This document shows, piece by piece, positions 23,694 to 32,004 of a DNA stretch of 64,000 nucleotides. The DNA is from Micromonospora sp. MA102. Its GTDB lineage: Bacteria > Actinomycetota > Actinomycetes > Mycobacteriales > Micromonosporaceae. Position numbers and translations under genes: made by a program. Each line of letters opens with the position of its first letter. The stretch's first letter is position 1. Where the stretch lies: NCBI RefSeq assembly GCF_025460765.1, contig NZ_JAMWEG010000002.1, positions 124,001-188,000 on the forward strand, given 5' to 3'. A model generated the notes under the pieces. It saw nothing but the letters and a program-made list of their open reading frames with translations, searched no databases and had not been told where the DNA came from.

Positions 23694-25814
23694 ATGGCCG
23701 GAGGGCGGAGCCGCTGGACCGCGACGCTGGTCGCGCTCGTCGTGGTGCTGGGCTGGCTGGTCGTCGGCGGCCTCGCCGGCCCCTACTCGGGAAAGCTCGG
23801 CGACGTCGCCACCAACGACAACGCCGCCTTCCTGCCCGCCGACGCCGAGGCCACCCGGGCACAGGACCTCGCCGCCGGCTTCGTGGAGCGCGAGACGACC
23901 CCGGCCCTCGTCGTCTACGAGCGCGCCTCCGGCATCACCCCCGCCGACCAGGAACGGATCCGGAACGAGGCAGGCCGCTTCGCCCAACTGCCGGGTGTCG
24001 TCGGCCCGCTGCCGCCGCCGATCGTCAGCCAGGACCGGCAGGCCGTGCAGGTGATCGTCCCGATCGACGCGGCCGAGGGCGAACAGATCGGCGCGGTGGT
24101 CGACCAGCTCAGGGACATCGCCGGCGCCGACCGGGACGGGCTCACCGTCGACGTGGCCGGCCCGGCCGGCCTGCTGGCCGACCTGATCGAGGTGTTCACC
24201 GCCATCGACGGGCCGCTGCTGCTCGTCACCCTCGTCGTGGTGCTGGTCATCCTGCTGATCGTCTACCGCAGCCCGGTGCTCTGGGTCTTCCCGCTGCTCG
24301 CCGCCGGGATGTCGTACTCGCTGGCCTCGCTCGTCGTCTACCTCCTGGCGAAGAACGACGTCGTGAAACTCAACGGGCAGGCCCAGGGCATCCTCACGGT
24401 CCTCGTCTTCGGCGCCGGCACCGACTACGCGCTACTGCTCATCGCCCGCTACCGGGAGGAGCTGCACCGGCACGAGCGGCCCTGGGAGGCCATGAGGGCC
24501 GCCTGGAAGGGCGCCGCCCCGGCGATCATCGCCTCCGGCGCCACGGTCATCGTCAGCCTCCTCTGCCTGCTGCTGTCCAGCCTCAACTCCAACCGGGCGC
24601 TCGGCCCGGTGAGCGCCGTCGGCATCGCCGCCACCCTGCTGGTGATGCTGACCTTCCTCCCCGCCCTGCTGATGCTCGGCGGGCGGTGGGCGTTCTGGCC
24701 CCGGCGACCCCGCCTCGACCACGCCGACCCGCGGACCGAACACGGCATCTGGGGGCGGATCGCGGGCTTCGTGGCGCGCCGCGCCCGTACCGTCTGGATC
24801 GTCACCGCGGTGGTCCTCGCCGCGCTCGCCCTCGGGGTGACCCAGCTCGGCGCCACCACCCTCGGCCAGTCCGACCTGTTCACCCAGCGCACCGACTCGG
24901 TGGCCGGTCAGGAGGTGATCGCCCGCCACTACCCGGCCGGCACCGGCAGCCCGGCCACCATCTTCACCGACCAGGCCGCCGCCGAGCAGGTCGCCCGGGT
25001 GGCGCAGGGCGTACCGGGGGTGTCCTCCGTCCGGCCGTTCAGCCGTCAGGGGCCGACCGGGACGCCCACGGTCGTCGACGGGCGGGTGCAGCTGGAGGCC
25101 ACCCTCGCCGACCCGCCGGACAGCAACGGCGCCGAACGCGCCGTCCGCGAGCTGCGCGTGGCGGTGCACCGGGTGCCCGGCGCCGACGCCGTCGTCGGCG
25201 GCTTCACGGCCATCAACGTGGACACCGCCGACGCGTCCACCCGGGACCGCAACGTCATCATCCCGGTGGTGCTGCTGGTCATCGCGGTCATTCTGGCGCT
25301 GCTGCTGCGGGCCCTGCTCGCCCCGGTGCTGCTGATCGCCACCGTCGTGCTGTCGTTCCTCGCGACCCTCGGCCTCTGCGCGCTGATCTTCCGGTACCTC
25401 CTCGACTTCCCCGGCGTGGACCAGTCGTTCCCGCTGTTCGCGTTCGTCTTCCTGGTCGCGCTCGGCATCGACTACAACATCTTCCTGATGAGCCGGGTCC
25501 GCGAGGAATCGGTCCGGCGCGGCACCCGGGCCGGCGTGCTCACCGGCCTGGCCGTCACCGGCGGCGTGATCACCTCCGCCGGCATCGTGCTCGCCGCCAC
25601 CTTCTCCGCGCTCGCCGTGCTGCCGCTCGTGGTGCTCGTCGAGCTGGGCGTGGCGGTCGCCGCCGGGGTGCTGCTCGACACCATCGTGGTCCGCTCGCTG
25701 CTGGTGCCCGCGCTCGCGTACGACATCGGGCCGAAGATCTGGTGGCCGGGCCGGCTGTCCCGGACGAACCGCAACGGCGACCGGGCCGGGAGGGAGGCGG
25801 ACCGTGCCCACTGA
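23694..25814 (+). CDS. MMPL family (RND superfamily) transporter
   Basis: A 706-residue membrane protein in two repeats: one TM, a large extracytoplasmic loop, then five to six TMs, twice. Hallmarks are VTLVVVLVILLIVYRSPVLWVFPLLAAGMSYS, VFGAGTDYALLLIARYREEL with the TM4 GxxxDY motif, and in the second half LVALGIDYNIFLMSRVREE. The family exports lipids, siderophores or drugs using the proton gradient. The start is ATG 23694; GTG 23685 is possible. The 3' end overlaps the FAD oxidoreductase start by 11 bases, so they are co-translated. Substrate unknown. Confidence 0.92.
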   Translation: MAGGRSRWTATLVALVVVLGWLVVGGLAGPYSGKLGDVATNDNAAFLPADAEATRAQDLAAGFVERETTPALVVYERASGITPADQERIRNEAGRFAQLPGVVGPLPPPIVSQDRQAVQVIVPIDAAEGEQIGAVVDQLRDIAGADRDGLTVDVAGPAGLLADLIEVFTAIDGPLLLVTLVVVLVILLIVYRSPVLWVFPLLAAGMSYSLASLVVYLLAKNDVVKLNGQAQGILTVLVFGAGTDYALLLIARYREELHRHERPWEAMRAAWKGAAPAIIASGATVIVSLLCLLLSSLNSNRALGPVSAVGIAATLLVMLTFLPALLMLGGRWAFWPRRPRLDHADPRTEHGIWGRIAGFVARRARTVWIVTAVVLAALALGVTQLGATTLGQSDLFTQRTDSVAGQEVIARHYPAGTGSPATIFTDQAAAEQVARVAQGVPGVSSVRPFSRQGPTGTPTVVDGRVQLEATLADPPDSNGAERAVRELRVAVHRVPGADAVVGGFTAINVDTADASTRDRNVIIPVVLLVIAVILALLLRALLAPVLLIATVVLSFLATLGLCALIFRYLLDFPGVDQSFPLFAFVFLVALGIDYNIFLMSRVREESVRRGTRAGVLTGLAVTGGVITSAGIVLAATFSALAVLPLVVLVELGVAVAAGVLLDTIVVRSLLVPALAYDIGPKIWWPGRLSRTNRNGDRAGREADRAH

Positions 25815-27066
25815 GACGGACGTCGTCATCGTCGGCGGTGGCCTCGCCGGCCTCGCCGCCGCCCGCCGCCTGCACCGCGCCGGCGTGCCCTGGCGGCTGC
25901 TGGAGGCCGCCGACCGCCTCGGCGGCCGCGTCGCCACCGACGAGGTCGACGGCTACCTGCTGGACCGGGGCTTCCAGGTGCTCAACACGGCGTACCCGCG
26001 CCTCGGTGGCCTGGTCGACCTCGGCGCCCTCGACCTGGGCTGGTTCACCTCCGGCGTGCTGGTGCGCCGCGGCGACCGGCTGGACCGCCTGGTCAACCCG
26101 CTGCGCGACCCCGCGGGCGCGCCCGGCACGGTGACCGCGGGCGTCGGGTCGCTTGTCGACCGGCTGCGCTTCGCGGCGCTCGCCACCGGCTGCGCCACCC
26201 TGCCGGTGGGCCGGCTGCTCAACGCGCCCGAGACCACCAGCGAGGCCGCGCTGCGACGGGCCGGGCTCTCCGCCGCGTTCATCGAGGAACTGCTCCGGCC
26301 GTTCCTCTCCGGCGTGCTGCTCGACCGCGAGCTGGCCACCTCCAGCCACGTGCTGGCCGTCCTCCTGCGCGCGTTCGCCCGAGGCCGGATCGGGCTGCCC
26401 GCCCGCGGCATGGCCGCGCTGCCCCACGCCGTCGCCGGCCCGCTGCCCGCCGAGCTGATCGATCTGCACACCCCGGTCACCGAGGTCGCGCCCGGCCGGG
26501 TCCGCACCCCCGCCGGCGACATCGCCTGCCGCGCCGTCCTGGTCGCTGCGGGCCCGCCGGCGGCGGCCACCCTGCTGCCCCGCCTCCAAGGGGTACGCAT
26601 GCACAGCTACACGACCTACTACCACAGCACCGACACCCCGCCGCTGGCCGAGCCGATCCTGCTGCTCGACGGGGAGCGGCGCGAACTGGTCGCCAACACG
26701 GTGGTGGTCAGCAACGCGGCACCCACCTACGCGCCGGCCGGGAAGCACCTGGTGGCCACCTCGGTGGTCGGCCCGCAGGCCCCGCCCGAGCCGCTGGTCC
26801 GCGGCGAGCTGGACCGCCTCTACGGGCGCTCCACCGCCGACTGGACCCACCTGGCGACCGTGTCGGTGCCGCACGCGCTGCCCGCCGCGCCGCCACCGCA
26901 GGGCCGGCTGCGCAAGCCGGTCGCGCTCGACGACGGGCTCTTCGTCGCCGGCGACCACCGGGACACCCCGTCCATCCAGGGGGCCCTGGCGAGCGGCTGG
27001 CGGGCCGCCGGGGCGGTGCTCGCCGAGCTGCGCGGCACGGACGCAGCGGGACCACCCGCACCCTGA
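25804..27066 (+). CDS. FAD-dependent amine oxidase/phytoene-desaturase-like oxidoreductase
   Basis: A 420-residue flavoprotein beginning ETDVVIVGGGLAGLAAARRLHRAGVPWRLLEAADRLGGRVATDEVDGYLLDRGFQ, the dinucleotide-binding motif plus GGR segment of the amine oxidase superfamily. The C-terminus has LFVAGDHRDTPSIQGALASGWRAAGAVL, the second FAD motif. GTG start inside the end of the MMPL gene. Such NAD(P)/FAD-binding proteins act on carotenoid-like or amine substrates; which one applies here cannot be told. The coupling to an MMPL exporter may indicate a shared lipid-like substrate. Confidence 0.88.
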   Translation: MPTETDVVIVGGGLAGLAAARRLHRAGVPWRLLEAADRLGGRVATDEVDGYLLDRGFQVLNTAYPRLGGLVDLGALDLGWFTSGVLVRRGDRLDRLVNPLRDPAGAPGTVTAGVGSLVDRLRFAALATGCATLPVGRLLNAPETTSEAALRRAGLSAAFIEELLRPFLSGVLLDRELATSSHVLAVLLRAFARGRIGLPARGMAALPHAVAGPLPAELIDLHTPVTEVAPGRVRTPAGDIACRAVLVAAGPPAAATLLPRLQGVRMHSYTTYYHSTDTPPLAEPILLLDGERRELVANTVVVSNAAPTYAPAGKHLVATSVVGPQAPPEPLVRGELDRLYGRSTADWTHLATVSVPHALPAAPPPQGRLRKPVALDDGLFVAGDHRDTPSIQGALASGWRAAGAVLAELRGTDAAGPPAP

Positions 27067-27229
27067 CCGATCCCTGGCGGTGTGCCCGCTCCGGCCTCCG
27101 CCGGTGTCACCGAAGGGGACGCTGCGCGCTGTTATCCTCGCGTTGCCCATCGTGCCGGCCAGATCATCAACCGGCCCGACGGGTGATGGCCGGTGATCCG
27201 TTGAGCGGGTTACGATCCGGCGCGGTAGC

Positions 27230-27306
27230 GGGGCGGTAGCTCAGCGGGTTAGAGCAGGGGACTCATAATCCCTCGGTCGCGGGTTCGAGTCCCGCCCGCC
27301 CCACCA
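27230..27306 (+). tRNA. tRNA with CAT anticodon (Met, or Ile2)
   Basis: Acceptor GGGGCGG/CCGCCCC, D arm AGCTC/GAGC, anticodon loop CTCATAA with anticodon CAT, T arm GCGGGTTCGAGTCCCGC, discriminator A, and encoded CCA at 27304-27306. An elongator tRNA-Met is most likely; a lysidine-modified tRNA-Ile2 has the same anticodon and cannot be excluded by eye. Its 3' half from 27262 is the attachment site of the element that follows, and the gene is left intact. Confidence 0.93.
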
Positions 27307-27307
27307 C
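27262..27307 (+). repeat. attL core (46 bp, tRNA 3' half)
   Basis: This begins at CTCATAATCC in the anticodon loop and runs through the T arm, acceptor stem and CCA to CCACCAC. The identical sequence recurs at 36976-37021. The base before it differs (A here, G at attR), and so does the base after it, which fixes the repeat ends. Confidence 0.95.
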
Positions 27308-27312
27308 CAGGC

Positions 27313-27353
27313 AAAACGTAGATCAACGGGGAATCGCAGGACTGCACAGCGTT
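27313..27353 (+). promoter_or_regulatory. Candidate integrase arm-type sites beside attL
   Basis: AAAACGTAGATCAAC (27313-27327) recurs inverted with one change at 36929-36943. TCGCAGG-ACT-GCACAGCGTT (27334-27353) recurs directly at 36943-36962 with only the middle three bases changed. The paired copies lie just inside each end of the element, as expected for integrase or excisionase arm-binding sites. Confidence 0.6.
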
Positions 27354-27379
27354 CGTCAAGCGAGGTACTGTCTGCCCTC

Positions 27380-28297
27380 ATGGAGAGCGCCACCACCCTC
27401 GCCATCGACGACATCCGAACCCTGCTGCCGGACTGGCGGCGGCACCTCAGGGCCAAGAACCGCAGCAAGGCCACCATCGATAGCTACCTCCGGTGTGGCA
27501 ACAACCTCGCCGACTGGCTCGCCGAGCAGGGGATGCCCACCACGGTCGGCGCGGTCACCCGCGAGCACCTGGAGGCGTTCATCGCCGCGATGCTCGACCG
27601 GCTGTCCCCGGCCACCGCCGCGAAGCACTACCGATCGCTACAGCAGTTCTGGAAATGGCTCGCCGACGACGGAGAGATCCCCCGCTCGCCGATGGAGCGC
27701 ATGAGCCCCCCGGCCGTGCCAGAGCAGCCGGTGCCGGTGCTCACCGACGACGAGTTGACCCGGCTGCTGGCCGCCACGAAGGGCACCGACTTCGAACACC
27801 GCCGGGACACCGCGATCCTGCGCGTGCTGATCGAAACCGGGGTCCGCCTCAGCGAGATCGCCGGACTGAGCGTCAACGATGTCGACTGGGATCAGGACGT
27901 GCTGCACGTGATGGGCAAGGGCCGCCGGGGTCGCGCCGCCCCGTTCGGCGCGAAGACGGCCGACGCGCTACGCCGTTACCTGCGCGCCCGCGCCAAGCAT
28001 CTGAAGGCTGCCACCACCGATACGCTCTGGCTGGGACGGCAGGGCCCGATGACGCCGAGCGGGCTAGCGCAGATGTTGGAGCGACGCGGCATCGAGGCCG
28101 GGGTGCCCGACGTGCACCCACATCGCTTCCGGCACAGCTTCGCTCACGACTGGCTCTCCTCCGGCGGGCAGGAGACCGACCTGATGCGACTGGCGGGGTG
28201 GCGCTCCCGGCAGATGGTCGGGCGGTACGCCGCCTCCGCCGCCGACGAACGAGCACGGGAGGCACACCGCCGAGCCGCGCGAGGGGATCGGTTGTGA
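27380..28297 (+). CDS. Tyrosine recombinase (integrase)
   Basis: A 305-residue XerC/D-like recombinase. The N-terminal SAM-like core-binding domain covers about 15-105 ([28 protein letters not shown]) and the catalytic domain 120-290. Catalytic residues are visible: R156 in [13 protein letters not shown]180 in MGKGRRGR, H248 and R251 in [10 protein letters not shown]274 in LAGW, and nucleophile Y283 in [15 protein letters not shown] at 27366-27371 and no RBS suggest a leaderless transcript. It lies 72 bases from attL and should catalyse integration into the tRNA. It overlaps the next gene by four bases. Confidence 0.95.
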   Translation: MESATTLAIDDIRTLLPDWRRHLRAKNRSKATIDSYLRCGNNLADWLAEQGMPTTVGAVTREHLEAFIAAMLDRLSPATAAKHYRSLQQFWKWLADDGEIPRSPMERMSPPAVPEQPVPVLTDDELTRLLAATKGTDFEHRRDTAILRVLIETGVRLSEIAGLSVNDVDWDQDVLHVMGKGRRGRAAPFGAKTADALRRYLRARAKHLKAATTDTLWLGRQGPMTPSGLAQMLERRGIEAGVPDVHPHRFRHSFAHDWLSSGGQETDLMRLAGWRSRQMVGRYAASAADERAREAHRRAARGDRL

Positions 28298-28752
28298 ACG
28301 GCGAGAGTCCACGGCCAGATGGCCCTCGTGCCGCGCCTGACGTGACCCGTATTCAGCCGGTGCCGGGGTCGCCATACCGGCCGCGTGTACTACGCGATCC
28401 CGCCGAAGTCGATGAGCTACAGCCGATGCTCCACGCGATGCAACGGGGCACCCGCCGATCTCGCCTGCGTCAACTGGAGATCGTCTGCGGTGAGCACGGC
28501 CGCCGCCTCGCCGAGCTATTCGCCGCCGCCGCCGGGCCGGTGCTGCTCGGCTACGGCCATCTCATCGACGGCCGCGACGGCCACGGCGCTGTCGTCCTGG
28601 CCGATGTCGATGCCTACGCCACGGCCGCCAACCTGCGCGAGCCTGACGCTATTCAGATCCGCGTCCAGTGCGGACGGTGCACACAGGCGCTGCCCATGTC
28701 ATACCTTCGTCGGATTCTCGCGTCCGATCGTCGTCGGGTGGTATCCAGATAG
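28294..28752 (+). CDS. Hypothetical element protein (152 aa)
   Basis: No family recognised. GTG 28294 overlaps the integrase stop (GTGA), so the two are coupled. The N-terminus is Pro/Arg-rich. The middle has [36 protein letters not shown], and the C-terminus carries [19 protein letters not shown] with a CxxC pair that, with the earlier Cys, might bind zinc. Its place next to the integrase suggests an accessory recombination or control role, but nothing in the sequence proves it. Confidence 0.7.
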   Translation: MNGESPRPDGPRAAPDVTRIQPVPGSPYRPRVLRDPAEVDELQPMLHAMQRGTRRSRLRQLEIVCGEHGRRLAELFAAAAGPVLLGYGHLIDGRDGHGAVVLADVDAYATAANLREPDAIQIRVQCGRCTQALPMSYLRRILASDRRRVVSR

Positions 28753-28850
28753 ACGATGGTCACGCTATGCTGTAGCTGATCGCTCGGCGTATCACGGTCG
28801 CCGCTCCGGAACTTGGGCATCCGGCAGTCCCGACGAGGGGTGGCCGAACC

Positions 28851-29189
28851 TTGCCCGCATACGACCCGACCGAGCGCGCCCTGGTAGCGCGTATCGCCGC
28901 CCACGAACGTTGGGCACACACCACCGACCGCGCAGCGGCCACCGCAGCCGCCCGCAAAGCCGCCGCCGACCGCTTCGAACGCCAGGTCGACCCCGACGGC
29001 GTACTGCCGCCCGCCGAACGCGCCCGGCTCGCCGAATCCGCCCGGAAGGCGTTCTTCACCCGGCTCGCGCTGAAGTCCGCTCAGGCCCGCCGAGCGCGCC
29101 GCGCCGCCGCCGAACTCGATGCTGAGGTCGATGCTGCGCTGGCCGCCGTCGCACCTTCCGGGGAGGACGGTGGCGATGCGCGAGCCTGA
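28851..29189 (+). CDS. Small Arg/Ala-rich element protein (112 aa)
   Basis: The sequence opens MPAYDPTERALVARIAAHERWAHTTDRAAATAAARKAA and continues FERQVDPDGVLPPAERARLAESARKAFFTRLALKSAQARRARR. This is a helical, highly basic protein that I recognise as a recurrent hypothetical in actinobacterial prophages and integrative elements, without known function. TTG start with GAGGGG upstream. Its end overlaps the next gene by 14 bases. It may bind DNA by charge. Confidence 0.75.
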   Translation: MPAYDPTERALVARIAAHERWAHTTDRAAATAAARKAAADRFERQVDPDGVLPPAERARLAESARKAFFTRLALKSAQARRARRAAAELDAEVDAALAAVAPSGEDGGDARA

Positions 29190-29481
29190 AAAGGCTGAGG
29201 GCCGCCCCCACGGTCCCCAACCGAAGAAGACGGCCACCAACTGCACCAACGACCTGGTGAACACCGTACCGGCCCACCGGCGAGGTGGCGACCCGCGACG
29301 TCGGCACCGGCTGTACCAGCAGTTCGGTCGTCGCCGAATCAGCCGGGAGCTGGACCTGGCGCTCGGCATCATCCGGCCGATCTACGACGTGCCCGTCGAC
29401 GTGGACTGGTACCACGTGACCGGGCTCGATCTCGGCTACGAAGAGCGCGAGCGTGCCGCGCAGGCGGGGATGCCCCGATGA
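29176..29481 (+). CDS. Hypothetical element protein (101 aa)
   Basis: ATG 29176 follows GGGGAGGACGG. The N-terminal half is basic and polar (KKTATNCTNDLVNTVPAHRRGGDPRRRHRLYQQFGRRR). The C-terminal half has RELDLALGIIRPIYDVPVDVDWYHVTGLDLGYEERERA. No family recognised. It overlaps genes on both sides (14 bases upstream, 4 downstream), so it is part of a tight four-gene cassette ending with the ATPase. Confidence 0.7.
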   Translation: MREPEKAEGRPHGPQPKKTATNCTNDLVNTVPAHRRGGDPRRRHRLYQQFGRRRISRELDLALGIIRPIYDVPVDVDWYHVTGLDLGYEERERAAQAGMPR

Positions 29482-30542
29482 CCTGCACACCATCGGTCCC
29501 GTGCCACACGAACGGTTGCGCGTTCTGCGACCCTGCCGGGTTCATCGAGGGCGACAACGCGACGCCCGACATCGATGTGACCAACCCGGCCGGGCACCTC
29601 AGGGACCTCCGCGCCGCGCTGGTCGACAGCGCCGGGCTGGACGACATTCCCGACCCGGACCCCCTCATCGGCGACGACATCCTGTTCCTGGACTCGCTCG
29701 TCTGGATGGTTGGCAAGCCCGGCTGCATGAAGAGCTTCACGGCGCTCGACATCGCCGGGTGTGTCGGCACCGGTGAACCCTGGCAGACGTACCCGGTCCG
29801 GCAGGGACCCGTCCTGTACCTGGTTGCCGAGGGCATCAGGGGCATCAAGAAACGGGTGCGCGCGTGGGAGGCGTCGATGGCCCGCGAGATGTCCAACGTC
29901 GTGTTCCTGCCGCTGGCGGTGCAGTCGACGAACGGCGCGCAGTGGGACGCGTTCGTCGAGCTGGTCACCATGATGAAGAGCGCGTTGATCGTGCTCGACA
30001 CGCAGGCGCGGATCAGCGTCGGCGTAGAGGAAAACTCCAATACCGAGATGGGCCGATTCGTTCACCAGGCCGAGCGGCTACGGATCGCCTCGGGGGCGTG
30101 CGTCCTGGTCGTGCACCACATCGGACGCAACGGGGACACGGGCCGCGGCGCCACCGTTCTCGACGGTGCCATGTCGACCATCGTCAAAGTCACCAAAAAC
30201 GATGACCGCGTCTCGCTGGAGTGCACCAAGAACAAGGACGGCACCGAGTGGGAGACGATCACTCTACGTGCGGTGCCGACCGGTGAGTCTGTGGTGCTGA
30301 TGCCCGATGACGGTGCCCGTCGCCGTCAGTCCGACGTTGCTGCCCGCAAGTGGGTACGCGACTGGTGGGCCGTCCACGAGACCGAGCTGGTGTCCGTCAG
30401 CACGCTGGTGAAGTCCAACGTGGTCACCGAAACAACGTTCCACCGCAGCAAGCTCGATCTGATCAAGTCGGGCGTAATCGTCCGCGAAGGTACCGGCAAC
30501 TCGACCCGCTACCGACTCTGCCACGCCCCGACTGCCGGGTGA
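29478..30542 (+). CDS. RecA-like AAA ATPase, replicative helicase/primase-helicase type
   Basis: A 354-residue protein. An N-terminal Cys cluster (C3, C9, C14, C17) could bind zinc. The RecA-like core has Walker A GKPGCMKS at 79-86 and Walker B LIVLDTQ at about 170-176, and then a sensor-like VLVVHHIGRNGDTGRGATVLDGAMSTIVKV, matching AAA_25/RepA-type helicases of phages and plasmids. The C-terminal 60 residues look like a winged helix (STLVKSNVVTETTFHRSKLDLIKSGVIV). It probably starts or drives replication of the excised element, with the repeat-rich DNA downstream as its likely origin. Confidence 0.85.
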   Translation: MTCTPSVPCHTNGCAFCDPAGFIEGDNATPDIDVTNPAGHLRDLRAALVDSAGLDDIPDPDPLIGDDILFLDSLVWMVGKPGCMKSFTALDIAGCVGTGEPWQTYPVRQGPVLYLVAEGIRGIKKRVRAWEASMAREMSNVVFLPLAVQSTNGAQWDAFVELVTMMKSALIVLDTQARISVGVEENSNTEMGRFVHQAERLRIASGACVLVVHHIGRNGDTGRGATVLDGAMSTIVKVTKNDDRVSLECTKNKDGTEWETITLRAVPTGESVVLMPDDGARRRQSDVAARKWVRDWWAVHETELVSVSTLVKSNVVTETTFHRSKLDLIKSGVIVREGTGNSTRYRLCHAPTAG

Positions 30543-30623
30543 CTCCCGCCCACTCCCACCCCAAAGGGTGGTGGAAGTGGGCGGGAGTCCTGTCACCGAC
30601 TCCCATGGGACTCCCACGGGAGT
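30541..30623. repeat. Cluster of ACTCCC/GGGAGT repeats and hairpins
   Basis: Six ACTCCC or GGGAGT hexamers lie at 30542, 30552, 30583, 30599, 30610 and 30618. The outer pair builds a 14-bp hairpin (30541-30554 with 30576-30589), and ACTCCC-AC-GGGAGT makes a small palindrome at 30610-30623. The cluster overlaps the stop of the ATPase gene. It may be a terminator plus binding sites for a replication or regulatory protein. Confidence 0.6.
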
Positions 30624-30657
30624 GTGGAAGTCACGAACATCCAAGGAGAAAACTGCG

Positions 30658-30954
30658 ATGACAACAGCCTCGGACCTGCTGTTCTACGCTCGCCTGCAGC
30701 ACATCCTGGAGACCGCCGTCGATGGCCTTCCTGAGAAGGACCGCGCCGAACGGATCGAGCACTGCCAACGAACCGGAGAACACGGTGTCCGCATGCACCC
30801 CGACGCCGACGGGCTGACCCTCACATGGGGCGGCCGGACCCTCGCGATCATCGACCGGACCTTGTTCGATGACGACGCCTACATGGAGCCGGTCGGATTC
30901 GCGTACGTCCCGGCAGTCCCTGACGACGCCCGCGACCTGGCCGACGACGACTGA
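30658..30954 (+). CDS. Hypothetical element protein (98 aa)
   Basis: ATG 30658 follows AAGGAGAAAACTGCG. An acidic small protein: an N-terminal helix (SDLLFYARLQHILETAVDGLPEKDRAERIEHC), then a beta-rich segment (VRMHPDADGLTLTWGGRTLAIIDRTLFDDD) and an Asp-rich tail. No family recognised. It sits between the ATPase and the repeat region, where elements of this size often carry regulators or anti-repressors. Confidence 0.72.
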   Translation: MTTASDLLFYARLQHILETAVDGLPEKDRAERIEHCQRTGEHGVRMHPDADGLTLTWGGRTLAIIDRTLFDDDAYMEPVGFAYVPAVPDDARDLADDD

Positions 30955-31003
30955 CATGGCCGAGTTCACGATCGCCCTGGTGTGGAGTTGTTCACGCCGG
31001 GGC

Positions 31004-31139
31004 GATCTTGAACAGGGGGCTGCGCGACCCCGGCACCCTTCCGCAGCAGACGGCAGGGGTGATCTTGCAGGGGCCGAGCGCGACCCCGGCACCCCTCCGC
31101 AACAGACGGCAGGGGTGATCTTGCAGGGGCCGAGCGATC
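31004..31139. repeat. Tandem direct repeats, about 57-bp period, 2.4 copies
   Basis: GATCTTG recurs at 31004, 31061 and 31117, each followed by a similar block containing GCGCGACCCCGGCACCC, CCGCA(G/A)CAGACGGCAGGGGT. The second and third copies are nearly identical; the first is more diverged. Spacing is 57 and 56 bases. Iteron-like arrangement. Confidence 0.8.
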
Positions 31140-31447
31140 CGGGGGGGTGCCCAAGGGTCGTCGGGGGTACCTCTCTCCGTGACCGGGATCATCGGCATCA
31201 CGACGGTCAACTCCACGGCCAGGTCGTCGCCCGCTGTGCGTGTTCCTGGCTGGATGCGACACCCACCTACCCGGCACCGGGTGCCCCGGCTGGTCAGGCT
31301 AGGCACCCACCCGTGTCTGCACGAACGACTCATGATCATGCAATCGACATCAAGATCGTTGCGAGAGAGCGAAGATCATGTGATCCGTCATGATCACATC
31401 GGTCTACATCGTGCTCGCGCACGCGCGAAGCAAGGGTAGGGGGGAGG

Positions 31448-31474
31448 GGTGATCACGCGTTCCGCGTGATCACC
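31448..31474. repeat. Perfect 12-bp-arm palindrome
   Basis: GGTGATCACGCG (31448-31459) and CGCGTGATCACC (31463-31474) are perfect complements around TTC. The nearest gene is 159 bases downstream. There is no T-tract, so an origin, nick or protein-binding site is more likely than a terminator. Confidence 0.75.
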
Positions 31475-31632
31475 GGACCCTCGCTGTCGGGTGGCCGGAT
31501 CCCCCTCCGGCACCCCCACCCCCTCTGGCGCACCCCTGCTCAGGGGCACGCGCAGAGCAGCCGTACATCCCGGCGATGGCGACCTGATTGGAGGAGGAAC
31601 ACGTGGGCGGCGGCGACTAAGATCAACAACTC

Positions 31633-32004
31633 GTGAGACGGCGAGCGGCACGAGAGATTCAAGAGGCAGTCGAGCGAGAAATCCTCGAACTACTTGCCGA
31701 GCACGGCCCGATGTCGACCTGGAACGTGATGGTGAGGGTCAAGACCGGGCGCAGGCGAATCGACGACGGCGACGACGAGTACCCCTACCCCTCCTATGAC
31801 ATGTGGAGCATGTCCTACATCCGTGAACGGCTGTATGAACTCTGTCACGACCGCGTGACATGGGGCGTGGCATGGTCGGGTCGGGATTGGGACGGCCGAG
31901 CGGCTGGCGTGCGCCAGCTCATCTGGAGACTGGCAGATCCGCCTGAGAGCAAAGACGACGAGGAGCCCGGAGGTGACGACCAGCCCCGCTCACCGGCCCG
32001 CTGA
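31633..32004 (+). CDS. Hypothetical element protein, possible winged-helix (123 aa)
   Basis: GTG start. The N-terminal half, REIQEAVEREILELLAEHGPMSTWNVMVRVKTGRRRIDDGDD, resembles a winged helix opening (a helix, then a loop, then MSTWNVMVRV as helix 2/3). SYIRERLYELCHDRVTWGVAWSGRDWDG could be recognition helix and wing. A polar acidic tail follows. No family recognised. It converges on, and overlaps by 15 bases, the minus-strand gene at 31990. Confidence 0.65.
   Translation: MRRRAAREIQEAVEREILELLAEHGPMSTWNVMVRVKTGRRRIDDGDDEYPYPSYDMWSMSYIRERLYELCHDRVTWGVAWSGRDWDGRAAGVRQLIWRLADPPESKDDEEPGGDDQPRSPAR

Larger units (their letters stand above)
30955..31632. other. 678-base noncoding region of the element, candidate replication origin
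   Basis: No credible gene on either strand. It holds the tandem repeat at 31004-31139, a patch rich in GATC and ATGATCA-type palindromes at about 31331-31396 (CATGATCATG, GATCATGTGATC, TCATGATCA), and a perfect 12-bp-arm palindrome at 31448-31474. Local base composition is less GC-rich in the GATC patch than in the surroundings. These are the usual traits of an origin of replication, a packaging site or a transfer site. Confidence 0.55.

Noticed and set aside
31004-31139. CRISPR array
   Set aside because: Only 2.4 copies, the whole 57-base period is conserved with no variable spacers, and no cas genes are present.
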